From a virus: a DNA stretch of 64,000 bases. The translations under genes and the position numbers were made by a program. The notes under the pieces were generated by a model. The model saw only the letters and a program-made list of their open reading frames with translations, had not been told where the DNA came from and searched no databases. The stretch lies in the IMG/VR virus record IMGVR_UViG_3300032297_000368, positions 17,470 through 81,469 of that record. One strand, given 5' to 3'. Of the stretch, positions 1-7,395 are shown piece by piece; position 1 is the stretch's first letter, and each line of letters begins with the position of its first letter.

Positions 1-271
1 CAGGTTGTTTGAATATTGGTAGATAGTTATTCACATAACCACCTGCAACGTCAACATCACCTTGAGTAAAGAATCTAAAAATGTTAGTTAAAAAATCTTT
101 TTCAGATTCAGTTAATTTACTCTTCCAATCTTTTACATCTTCTGCCATTGGCACCTCAGTATGTAACCAATGTGATTGTTCATGTTTCAACCAAGCATCA
201 TATGCCCAAGGATAGTGAAACGGTTTAAAACTTGTACGATCTTCTAACAAATTTGATTTTTTCTTACTCAT
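1..271 (-). CDS. nrdB: Ribonucleotide reductase class I beta subunit (NrdB), partial
   Basis: Only the first 90 codons are in the window; the rest runs off the left edge. The ATG at 271 overlaps the end of the thioredoxin gene by 8 bases. The visible N terminus (MSKKKSNLLEDRTSFKPF, then HYPWAYDAWLKHEQSHWL, then SEKDFLTNIFRFFTQGDVDV) matches class I R2 subunits of T4-like phages. R2 holds the di-iron/tyrosyl radical cofactor and works with NrdA to make deoxynucleotides; the metal ligands lie outside the window. Neighbouring thioredoxin and nrdA (1366-3165) support the call. Confidence 0.88.
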   Translation of the reverse strand, partial: MSKKKSNLLEDRTSFKPFHYPWAYDAWLKHEQSHWLHTEVPMAEDVKDWKSKLTESEKDFLTNIFRFFTQGDVDVAGGYVNNYLPIFKQP

Positions 272-509
272 TTATCCATGCCTCTAATTCTTGTTTTGAT
301 TTTGTACCAACCATCTTTTTCAATACTGTATTATCTTCGACCATAATTAAAGTAGGAACTGATCTAATTCCATATTCAGAAGCAATTTCATTATGCACAT
401 CAATATCAATAACCTCAATAGGTAAATTTGTATTGACTTGTTCTAATGTCATTGCTAAGGCCTTACATGGCGCACACCATGAGGCAGTAAATCTTAATAC
501 CTTTTTCAT
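264..509 (-). CDS. Thioredoxin
   Basis: This 81-residue protein has the redox motif W11-C-A-P-C15 and the cis-proline loop SVPT (Pro52) of the thioredoxin fold. It is shorter than cellular thioredoxins (about 105-110 residues) but covers the core fold. It probably re-reduces ribonucleotide reductase; NrdA downstream ends in a CxxC pair. It overlaps the nrdB start by 8 bases, so the two are probably translationally coupled. A glutaredoxin role as in T4 NrdC is possible, but WCAPC favours thioredoxin. Confidence 0.88.
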   Translation of the reverse strand: MKKVLRFTASWCAPCKALAMTLEQVNTNLPIEVIDIDVHNEIASEYGIRSVPTLIMVEDNTVLKKMVGTKSKQELEAWINE

Positions 510-527
510 TTACTCTCCGTTCTTTTC

Positions 528-719
528 TTATTTTTCGCAGGTGCGAGTTCTAGTTACTGTACCATCTGGATTTTTAACTTCTTCCCATGCTGTACACTTT
601 TGTTGTTGTACTTCTTTTTCCATAGTTGCAGGTTTTTCGAATACAGGTTCGATAACGAAATGATTGGCACCCCACCAACCAAAAGCACTTACAAAACCAT
701 ACAATAACATTTCACCCAT
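528..719 (-). CDS. Small membrane protein, unknown function
   Basis: This 63-residue protein has one hydrophobic segment near the N terminus (about residues 4-22, with WW) followed by a polar tail with two cysteines and a GTVTRTRTCEK end. It looks like a single-pass inner-membrane protein. I do not recognise a family. It sits in the RNR operon, one base after the upstream gene. Confidence 0.6.
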   Translation of the reverse strand: MGEMLLYGFVSAFGWWGANHFVIEPVFEKPATMEKEVQQQKCTAWEEVKNPDGTVTRTRTCEK

Positions 720-720
720 T

Positions 721-1365
721 TTATTTCTCCATCAATTCATTAACAAAATCTAACAATAGTTTATGCTGTACGCCACCATGATAATGATCTTTCATCCAAC
801 TATGATATGTGTACCAAATTGGTGTACCTTCAGGATGACAGCCTATAATACCGATGTTGTTTTGTATAATGGCCATCGGGTCACCATTAGCATATCTTGC
901 AATCGTTTCAAACTTTGTTTCATCACCCGCCAATGCACAACCATCAAAGAAAAACATTTTATGGTCTTCACCTTTCCATGTTATAGGCATTGCCTTTGCA
1001 TGTGGTCGTTTAGTATCTGTATTTGGTCTTGTAATATATTGTACAGCATCCACATCTTTTAGTATATTAAAATAATGACTGCCTGCCCAATATGCACCCA
1101 TACAGATACCAAGATACTTGCCACCATTATTCAGAAAATCATATATCTTTGTTCCATTATTATTGAACAGTTGATGCCATGATTCTGAATCTCCCTCGCC
1201 ACCAGGAAAAGCAACAACATCAACATCATCAAAGAAATCTTTTTCTACTTGATGTTTGGTGAATATTTTAAACATGTATTCGTCAGATAAAGCTTCAATT
1301 ATACCATTACCACATTGTATGGAACATCTGGGGTGGTGCAAAAAGAGAGCCATCTTACGTTTCAT
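721..1365 (-). CDS. Class I glutamine amidotransferase-like protein (BPL_N-like)
   Basis: This 214-residue protein has a class I glutamine-amidotransferase fold signature. The nucleophile elbow is GKYLGICMGAYWAG with Cys88, and GCHPEG supplies His177 and Glu179, completing a Cys-His-Glu triad. FPGGEGDS near residue 54 is the oxyanion-side loop. The pattern most resembles the N-terminal domain of eukaryotic-type biotin-protein ligase (BPL_N), whose substrate is unclear. It abuts nrdA (stop of nrdA at 1366-1368), so it is co-expressed with RNR. I cannot assign a substrate. Confidence 0.7.
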   Translation of the reverse strand: MKRKMALFLHHPRCSIQCGNGIIEALSDEYMFKIFTKHQVEKDFFDDVDVVAFPGGEGDSESWHQLFNNNGTKIYDFLNNGGKYLGICMGAYWAGSHYFNILKDVDAVQYITRPNTDTKRPHAKAMPITWKGEDHKMFFFDGCALAGDETKFETIARYANGDPMAIIQNNIGIIGCHPEGTPIWYTYHSWMKDHYHGGVQHKLLLDFVNELMEK

Positions 1366-3165
1366 TTAACCCTCACATGCTATGCATACAACTTCTTCAG
1401 TTGCTAACTGTTTCAAATCAATCTCCTCCATTACTTGTCGTTCGATTCGTTTTGATACTTTATCAGCCTTACCAATTTTTTCTGAACGGCAATAGTATAA
1501 AGTCTTCAAGCCTGTTTTCCATGCCATGAAATGAATTGCATGTAAGTACTTCACATTAACATCAGGTCTAAAGAAAATATTAATAGATTGTGCTTGATCG
1601 ATATATTCTTGACGATCAGCAGCATGCTGTATAATCCAACGTTGATCTATTTCCATAGATGTTTTGAATACATCTTTAGTCCAATCATCCATCCATTCTA
1701 GATGTTGTACTGAACCGTCATTTGCAATGATACTTGACCATACTTCATCATAATCTAACTCTTTATCATCCTCACATGCCTTTTTAATGATAACATCTAA
1801 GAACTTATTTTTGTTAAGGTGAGAGCCTGAGAGCGTATCTTGTCTATATGCATTTGCTCGATATGGCTCAACACTAGGAGAAGTGTTGCCCATGATAATA
1901 GAACTGCTAGCATTGGGTGCAATAGCCATGAGATGGCTGAAGCGCTGACCAGTACCTGCAGCATCCGGAGCTTCACCACGTTCTTTGCCGAGTTGGAGAT
2001 TGGCATCGTTAAGTCCCTCTCTTATATGTTTAAACATTTGTACATTACGACCTGTGGCCATTGGTGATTCAAATGCTAAGTTTTTCTTTTGTAGATAAGC
2101 ATGAAAGCCGAGAGCGCCAATACCAATAGACCGTTCACGAATAGCACTGTATCTTGCCCTTTGTATGCTGTCAGGAGCATTATCAATGAAATGCTGAAGG
2201 ACGTTATCGAGCATCTCTGCAACGTCCCGAAGAAAAAGTTTGTCATCTTTCCAATCATCATAATACTCCAAATTCAAAGAAGATAAACAACATACAGCAG
2301 TACGTTCTTTATCGGTTGGTAAAATAATTTCACTACACAAATTCGATTGTTTAATACTTAAACCTAATTTCTTTTGAAACTCTGGCATTGCTCTGTTACT
2401 TGTATCAATGAAGTGAATGTATGGTTCGCCTGTTTGCATACGCATTTCTAAAACTCTCTGCCATAATTCACGTGCTGATACTTTCTCTTTAACATCACCT
2501 GAATGAGGATCTTTTAATTCCCATGTATCATCAGCATCAGGATCAATCATACACTTTTCAATAATATGCATGAAGTCATCGGTGATATTAATACCATGGT
2601 GTAAATTTAATGTTCTTAAATTAGGATCACCTGTAGGTTTTCTCATCTCTAAAAACAACAAAATATCTGGATGACTAATATCAAGATAAGCGGCATAACT
2701 GCCACGCCGAGTACGACCTTGACGATAGGCGAGACTTGAAGCATCATATGTACGTAAATGAGGCATAATACCAACAGACTTATCATCAGCACTACGAATT
2801 CCCAAGCCAATTCCTACTCCTCCACCTAGCATTGAGAGCCAGTTGACTTCCGAGAGGGTATTGACAAGACCTTCTGCACTATCATCAAGATAAGGGAGGA
2901 AACAACTGATAGGCAAACCACGCTTGCTACGGCCAAAAGATAGAATAGGAGTAGAATAGCTGAGCCAATGCCTGCTGCTATAATTATAAAGACGCTGAGC
3001 GTGAGCCAAATTAGATCCAAAACTTTTGCTAACATATGCAAACCTTTCTTGTGGTGAGGTTTCATCCTCTTTCATATATGATTCTTTTAATCTTTTAATT
3101 CCTAATTCATCGAATAAATTATCACGTGAATAGTCTACCGTGATACCATGTACCGTTTTTTCCAT
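1366..3165 (-). CDS. nrdA: Ribonucleotide reductase class I alpha subunit (NrdA)
   Basis: The catalytic subunit, 599 residues. Visible features are the N-terminal redox cysteine in GLPISCFLPYL (about residue 88), SNLCSEI (thiyl-radical cysteine, about 276), the second redox cysteine in AVCCLSSLNLEYYD, the phosphate-binding stretch PNASSSIIMGNTSPSVEPY, and the C-terminal CIAC pair (Cys594/Cys597) that is re-reduced by thioredoxin. It is about 160 residues shorter than E. coli NrdA (761). It begins directly in the catalytic barrel, with no sign of the ATP-cone that senses dATP. Gene order nrdA - amidotransferase-like - small membrane protein - thioredoxin - nrdB looks like one operon. Confidence 0.95.
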   Translation of the reverse strand: MEKTVHGITVDYSRDNLFDELGIKRLKESYMKEDETSPQERFAYVSKSFGSNLAHAQRLYNYSSRHWLSYSTPILSFGRSKRGLPISCFLPYLDDSAEGLVNTLSEVNWLSMLGGGVGIGLGIRSADDKSVGIMPHLRTYDASSLAYRQGRTRRGSYAAYLDISHPDILLFLEMRKPTGDPNLRTLNLHHGINITDDFMHIIEKCMIDPDADDTWELKDPHSGDVKEKVSARELWQRVLEMRMQTGEPYIHFIDTSNRAMPEFQKKLGLSIKQSNLCSEIILPTDKERTAVCCLSSLNLEYYDDWKDDKLFLRDVAEMLDNVLQHFIDNAPDSIQRARYSAIRERSIGIGALGFHAYLQKKNLAFESPMATGRNVQMFKHIREGLNDANLQLGKERGEAPDAAGTGQRFSHLMAIAPNASSSIIMGNTSPSVEPYRANAYRQDTLSGSHLNKNKFLDVIIKKACEDDKELDYDEVWSSIIANDGSVQHLEWMDDWTKDVFKTSMEIDQRWIIQHAADRQEYIDQAQSINIFFRPDVNVKYLHAIHFMAWKTGLKTLYYCRSEKIGKADKVSKRIERQVMEEIDLKQLATEEVVCIACEG

Positions 3166-3184
3166 TTAATCCTCTTTGTTATTT

Positions 3185-3814
3185 TTATTGTACTGCTGCG
3201 ACTACATTAGGGAACTTTTCAGAAATAATATCCCAACATTTTTTTGCCACATCCATGTGTTCTTTCTGTGTACCATTTGCCATCCGTAGAGTGCAGTAAT
3301 GGATCCACGAACGTAAAGTTCCGTTCATGTATAATTTTGATTGTGTGTTGCCTTCTGGTAGTACAGACCTTGCTTGTTCTTTAGCAATACCGTTATTGAT
3401 TGCCCATTCATAAGCATTCTTCGATTCTTCAATCACTCGCCTTTGTCTTTCTTCCCATCGTACCTGCAATGATAGGTCGTCAGTCGTAATACTATTTTGT
3501 CTGTTTTTATTGTCTTGCAATCTTGCTTCACGTAATTCAAATGACAAATCTTTTGTTGGATCAGCATATCGTTGGCTGAATTCTTGAAACGAGAAACTTC
3601 TGTGTCGTAATATCTGTCTTGCAATATCACGTGTTGTGTTTATTTCCATTACTATATTTACCATCTCAAATGGTGACCAATGTTGATTCTTAATCAAATA
3701 ACGAATCAACTTTTCATTGCCTTCGGTAGTGTTTTGGTTACTAGGATTAGATACCCTAGCCATATAGACAATTAAATTCTCATCACCCGAAACACCAATC
3801 ATCTTTACATTCAT
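3185..3814 (-). CDS. thyX: FAD-dependent thymidylate synthase (ThyX)
   Basis: This 209-residue protein has the ThyX signature RHR-X7-S (Arg70-His71-Arg72 to Ser80, in RHRSFSFQEFS). ThyX converts dUMP to dTMP using FAD and methylene-tetrahydrofolate, replacing the ThyA-type T4 Td enzyme. I start it at ATG 3814, not the in-frame ATG at 3826, because 3814 forms an ATGA overlap with the primase stop and is preceded by GGAAGAAGAT as ribosome binding site. It lies between primase and nrdA, in the DNA precursor pathway. Confidence 0.93.
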   Translation of the reverse strand: MNVKMIGVSGDENLIVYMARVSNPSNQNTTEGNEKLIRYLIKNQHWSPFEMVNIVMEINTTRDIARQILRHRSFSFQEFSQRYADPTKDLSFELREARLQDNKNRQNSITTDDLSLQVRWEERQRRVIEESKNAYEWAINNGIAKEQARSVLPEGNTQSKLYMNGTLRSWIHYCTLRMANGTQKEHMDVAKKCWDIISEKFPNVVAAVQ

Positions 3815-4827
3815 ATCTTCTTCCAATAATTAAATTTCAAATTCGCTTTAACACCTTGAAACGTGTTATTACTTATAATATCTTGCACTTCACCTGCTGA
3901 AATGCCATTTTGTATCATCTCATTGATATCTTTGCCTTCCATAGTGTCTGGCCAGATAACAACTTTACGACCTGCCTTGATGGCTGTCTGAACCATCTTG
4001 ACAATTTCTTTATTACGAGGTTCATTATCAAAGACCAAAACAACATTCTCAACATTCATCGATTCAGCAGTTTTGTTCAGATTTGCATCACCAGAAGCGA
4101 TAGTATTATTTAGAAACAAACTGTCTATGGGACCTTCTACAATCTGTATAACCTGTGATTGATTTATTGTATCGAGACCATAGATTAATTTGTCTTCACT
4201 ATCATTTGTTCTGAGAGTTACATATCTGAGTTTATATGTAGTCTCTCCCAAAGCACGACCGGATACTGCAATTAATTCTTTATTCTGATTGTAGAATGGT
4301 ATAACCAAACGAGCATCATTAGTAATTGTTTTGCCATGATCTGGCACCAATGCATTAACAAAATCTAGATACTTCTCAGTGAACAACAATTTATTCCATT
4401 TATCTTTAGGAATATTTCTTGCAATAACATAATCTTTACAGTAGTGACCATCAGGCAATTCTGACACATACATTGCATGTTCAAAAGATTTCTTGATGAT
4501 AGGTAATCTAGTCTTGATTGGTAGTGGAGCTTCCACAACCTTGTTAGTCTCACCTGTTTTATACCGTTCAAGTACATATTCTCTATGTACCGCAGGATCA
4601 ACTTGTTTAATAAGATTGCCAATGTTCGTGCTTGCTGAACAGTTATGGCAACGGTAGAATAAACTATTTCCCTTTGCAAATGCATACCCACGAGCTTTAG
4701 ATTTATTCTTTTGACTGTCACCACAAATGGGACATGAAAAGTTCCAAAGATAGGCACTCTTCTGCTTAAAGTTCCGCAGACGAGAAGAGATAAGTTTTAA
4801 ATAAGTGGAATCTGTAGATAGTGACAT
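3811..4827 (-). CDS. gp61: DNA primase (T4 gp61-like)
   Basis: 338 residues, close to T4 gp61 (342). The N-terminal zinc-binding domain has CPIC (Cys32/35) and CHNC (Cys60/63). The TOPRIM catalytic domain shows VEGPIDSLF (about 230) and VLVFDNEPRNK (about 262), the Glu and Asp metal ligands. It makes RNA primers for the lagging strand with helicase gp41. The start ATG at 4827 has no Shine-Dalgarno sequence and lies 7 bases beyond a good sigma70 -10 element, suggesting a leaderless message. The 3' end overlaps thyX by 4 bases. Confidence 0.93.
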   Translation of the reverse strand: MSLSTDSTYLKLISSRLRNFKQKSAYLWNFSCPICGDSQKNKSKARGYAFAKGNSLFYRCHNCSASTNIGNLIKQVDPAVHREYVLERYKTGETNKVVEAPLPIKTRLPIIKKSFEHAMYVSELPDGHYCKDYVIARNIPKDKWNKLLFTEKYLDFVNALVPDHGKTITNDARLVIPFYNQNKELIAVSGRALGETTYKLRYVTLRTNDSEDKLIYGLDTINQSQVIQIVEGPIDSLFLNNTIASGDANLNKTAESMNVENVVLVFDNEPRNKEIVKMVQTAIKAGRKVVIWPDTMEGKDINEMIQNGISAGEVQDIISNNTFQGVKANLKFNYWKKI

Positions 4828-4834
4828 AATGCAT

Positions 4835-4863
4835 AATATAATACATCTTTAACACAATGTCAA
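4835..4863 (-). promoter_or_regulatory. Sigma70-type promoter before primase
   Basis: On the minus strand, -35 TTGACA (4858-4863), a 17-base spacer and -10 TATATT (4835-4840). This is near-consensus for the host housekeeping sigma factor. The expected start of transcription, about 4828, falls at or next to the primase ATG (4827). Confidence 0.7.
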
Positions 4864-4864
4864 G

Positions 4865-5299
4865 TTAATTAAATAATTTACCTAACATTTCTAATTTGAC
4901 GTTGGAAACTAACCAAGCAAACACAATTACACCACCGGCAACCATCCATCGCCATTGGGATAACTTTTGTATGTCGGCATCTTCTTTGTCATTATGTTCG
5001 GTAATATGATCTCGTAGAGATTTGATTTCATCCATAATTCTACGTTCAGTTAATTCTATCTTATCTGATAGGTTTCTGTCAACTGTAGTAATACGTGAAT
5101 GTAATTCTTTGATGTCGCTCACAGTATCTTCTTTTCTTTTATCCATATCGTTATAGATTTGGTTTGTTAGTGCGGTTTGATTATCTGTGAGCTTTTCAAT
5201 CACACGATCCATTTTGTTGCAAAGATCAGTGAGTGTACTGACTTTTACCTTCAGTACACCCACATCTACCTTTAAATCAACTTCGTTGATATCAGACAA
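4865..5299 (-). CDS. Coiled-coil protein with C-terminal membrane anchor
   Basis: 144 residues. Residues about 5-115 are charged and heptad-like, predicting a long helical coiled coil; WRWMVAGGVIVFAWLVSNV (about 114-132) is a single transmembrane helix near the C terminus. This architecture recalls XhlA-type holin accessory proteins, and a holin candidate lies 3 bases upstream, so a lysis role is plausible but unproven. The start is TTG at 5299, supported by CGGAG six bases upstream; the next in-frame Met is about residue 30. Confidence 0.65.
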   Translation of the reverse strand: MSDINEVDLKVDVGVLKVKVSTLTDLCNKMDRVIEKLTDNQTALTNQIYNDMDKRKEDTVSDIKELHSRITTVDRNLSDKIELTERRIMDEIKSLRDHITEHNDKEDADIQKLSQWRWMVAGGVIVFAWLVSNVKLEMLGKLFN

Positions 5300-5302
5300 T
5301 TT

Positions 5303-5632
5303 TTACTCCGAATTGCCCGCTTTAATCGATTCTACTTTTTCTTGACCTCTAGTCCATGCCGAGATGCCTAGAATTGCCATGAAGGAGATATGAATAAAAC
5401 CCCCGTTTTGTAGAGTCATCGATTGCCATTGACGAAATGCATCATTCGAAGCTTCTGTTTCCCAGAATTGAATGATTGAGAATAAAATTGGAAATAAAAC
5501 AAAATCGCAGATATTGATAATCATGTAAGTTACAGCCATCATAGGACGCCATTTACTGGTCATCCAATCTTCCGATTTTTGTTGAGCTTCTGTTACTGGT
5601 GGTTCAACCACTTCTTCTTTTTTAGTTGCCAT
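5303..5632 (-). CDS. Putative holin (3-TM holin-like)
   Basis: 109 residues: a charged N terminus, then SKWRPMMAVTYMIINICDF and a long hydrophobic stretch (about 28-55), and a second hydrophobic segment GGFIHISFMAILGISAWTRG (about 76-95). The WRP-Phi-M start of the first helix is typical of holin-of-3TMs proteins in marine phages. Holins open the inner membrane so the endolysin (37820-38440 here) reaches the wall. It sits beside a membrane-anchored coiled-coil gene and near the tail-fibre and spanin genes. Confidence 0.6.
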   Translation of the reverse strand: MATKKEEVVEPPVTEAQQKSEDWMTSKWRPMMAVTYMIINICDFVLFPILFSIIQFWETEASNDAFRQWQSMTLQNGGFIHISFMAILGISAWTRGQEKVESIKAGNSE

Positions 5633-5633
5633 G

Positions 5634-5840
5634 TTATGCTCCTATCTTGGCGAGTTTATTATTTATCTTTTTAAGTAATTCACTTTTTTGTTCCTCAGTT
5701 TCATCTTCAACTAATATCGAATTTTCTACATCAAAACTTTTAAGTGTTAGTATGAAAGTATCTTTATCGATTACTTTATCGTCATACATCTTACAAATAT
5801 CTGGAAAGTTTGATTCTAAAGCATGAAAGTATTTTGCCAT
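5634..5840 (-). CDS. Small protein of unknown function
   Basis: 68 residues, predicted mostly helical and rich in acidic and lysine residues (EDETEEQKSELLKKINNK). No family recognised. It is one base upstream of the holin gene, and two TATAAT-like boxes lie just upstream of its ATG in the end of the fibre gene. It is probably co-transcribed with the lysis genes. Confidence 0.55.
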   Translation of the reverse strand: MAKYFHALESNFPDICKMYDDKVIDKDTFILTLKSFDVENSILVEDETEEQKSELLKKINNKLAKIGA

Positions 5841-5853
5841 TTTTTATCCTTGA

Positions 5854-7395
5854 TTATAAATTATACCCATATGTTATGTATATTCTACCTGCACTACCAG
5901 TAACACCTAATCCATCACCTCCATTACCAGCTGTACCTCTATTAGCATCATTAGTATTTGCTGCTACTTTTTGACCACCAGTATTAGAAGCAGGATTTAA
6001 AACTTCAGTAGGATGAATATAACCACTGCCGCCACCGCCGCCATATGCTGCTGAAGTGTGTCCGCCACCGCCACCGCCATAGTAACCGCCACCGCCGCCA
6101 CCACCGCCAGCGTTGCTATTTTCGAATCCGCCAGCACCACCTGGCGCCCATCCTAATCCGCCAGCAGCTGGATATGATGCTGATCCGGAACCTCCTTTAC
6201 CTCCAGCTTTATATGATCCTGAGGTTCCTTCTTGTAACGGAACTCCACTGCCACTACCGCCAGCACCTCCAGAGTTTTGTGTTCCTTCTCCTCCGGATAA
6301 TGAGCCAGCATTAATTCCTCTTTGACCTGATTGTCCTCCACCCGCACCACCTAGACCATTAAAGAAAGTGTATGATGCGTAAGAACCTCCTCCGCCACCG
6401 GCAACCATAAGAACTGATACTGTTCCTAAAGTTTCAATACCTGTAGCACCACCGCCACCGCCTGATACTCGTGGTGCTGTGCCTCCAGTTCCACCCGCAC
6501 CAACTGTCATGCCGTATGAATTGGCCTTATACATTTTTAATAATCCACGACTAAATCCTCCGCCGCCGCCAGCATAACTAAGAATCGGACTGCCAGTAGG
6601 ATTACCGCCACCGCCACCAGCACCCCACATAGTAATATTCATCGCTGCATTAACATTAGGTATAATAGTGTATAGCGTTGCAGCTGTTGATATAGTTAAG
6701 GGGCCATCTATAGCAAAAATCCATGTAGATTTTCCGGAGATAGCAGGAGATATAGAAAAAACCGCAGTATTAGCTACACCTAAATTGAAAGTTCTATCCG
6801 ATGATTGATATTCAGTATCAGTTGCTCTTACTGTAAATGAATAGGTAGTGTAAGGTATACTTAACTGTATATTTCCGGTTAATAAACCGCCACTACTCAA
6901 AGTGATACCTTCAGGTAAACTACCTCCAATTTGTGTATATGATAAGATTGGACTATCTGATGTTGCTACGATAGAAGTAGATACATTTGAATTTGTTGTT
7001 TGTATTGGTAACGTAGTTGATGTTTGCCATGTTATTGCTCCGCCAATCTTCAATAATCCCGTTTTAAAGGCCGTTGATCCTGAAGGATTCTGTACATATA
7101 AATTATAGTTGCCATTGTTGGCAGCAGGAACAACTGCTCGAATTTGTGTTGATGTTGCACTAGTAACTGTCAAACTTGTATTAACATTAAAGTATGCCTG
7201 CACATTCGGAGCAAATCCAAAACCATTAATTATAATATAACCACCGGTATTATCTACGGCGGCTATATTTGCAAATTCATTTAAAGTATTATAATTTGAA
7301 TTTGTAACTTCAACATTCGCAATTCGAACTACATTGATCGAATATTTTTCGAATACAGATGTGTCGATATTATAATCAAATACTTTTTGTGCCAT
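5854..7395 (-). CDS. Tail-fibre protein with glycine-rich adhesin-like C terminus
   Basis: 513 residues in three parts. Residues 1-115 are an IPT/TIG-like beta module starting with a DYNIDTSVFEKY segment shared with the next two upstream genes. Residues about 120-215 look like a putative Ig (He_PIG) domain (SLPEGITLSSGGLLTG). Residues about 265-495 are extremely glycine-rich, with tracts such as GGGGGGGYYGGGGGG and GGGGGSGYIHP. Polyglycine sandwich folds of this sort form receptor-binding tips in T-even gp38 adhesins. I infer a host-recognition tip; binding target unknown. Confidence 0.72.
   Translation of the reverse strand: MAQKVFDYNIDTSVFEKYSINVVRIANVEVTNSNYNTLNEFANIAAVDNTGGYIIINGFGFAPNVQAYFNVNTSLTVTSATSTQIRAVVPAANNGNYNLYVQNPSGSTAFKTGLLKIGGAITWQTSTTLPIQTTNSNVSTSIVATSDSPILSYTQIGGSLPEGITLSSGGLLTGNIQLSIPYTTYSFTVRATDTEYQSSDRTFNLGVANTAVFSISPAISGKSTWIFAIDGPLTISTAATLYTIIPNVNAAMNITMWGAGGGGGNPTGSPILSYAGGGGGFSRGLLKMYKANSYGMTVGAGGTGGTAPRVSGGGGGATGIETLGTVSVLMVAGGGGGSYASYTFFNGLGGAGGGQSGQRGINAGSLSGGEGTQNSGGAGGSGSGVPLQEGTSGSYKAGGKGGSGSASYPAAGGLGWAPGGAGGFENSNAGGGGGGGGYYGGGGGGHTSAAYGGGGGSGYIHPTEVLNPASNTGGQKVAANTNDANRGTAGNGGDGLGVTGSAGRIYITYGYNL

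Noticed and set aside
1797-2261. Two other hydrophobic frames inside nrdA
   Set aside because: No ribosome binding site and full overlap with conserved NrdA coding sequence.
2826-3035. 69-codon hydrophobic frame inside nrdA with AAAGG 7 bases before ATG 3035
   Set aside because: It overlaps strongly conserved NrdA sequence, and out-of-frame readings of such regions often look hydrophobic. No compositional shift confined to the frame. Kept below the reporting level.
3815-3826. Longer ThyX start at 3826
   Set aside because: The 3814 ATG has the ribosome binding site and ATGA overlap; the longer start would overlap primase by 16 bases.
5660-5667. GATAAATA, 28 bases before the holin start
   Set aside because: One base off the late consensus and inside a coding region; possible, but not strong enough to list as a promoter.
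6045-6325. Plus-strand frames rich in His/Arg or Pro opposite the glycine-rich fibre region
   Set aside because: They are the complement of Gly codons (GGN), which read as Pro/His/Arg; not independent genes.
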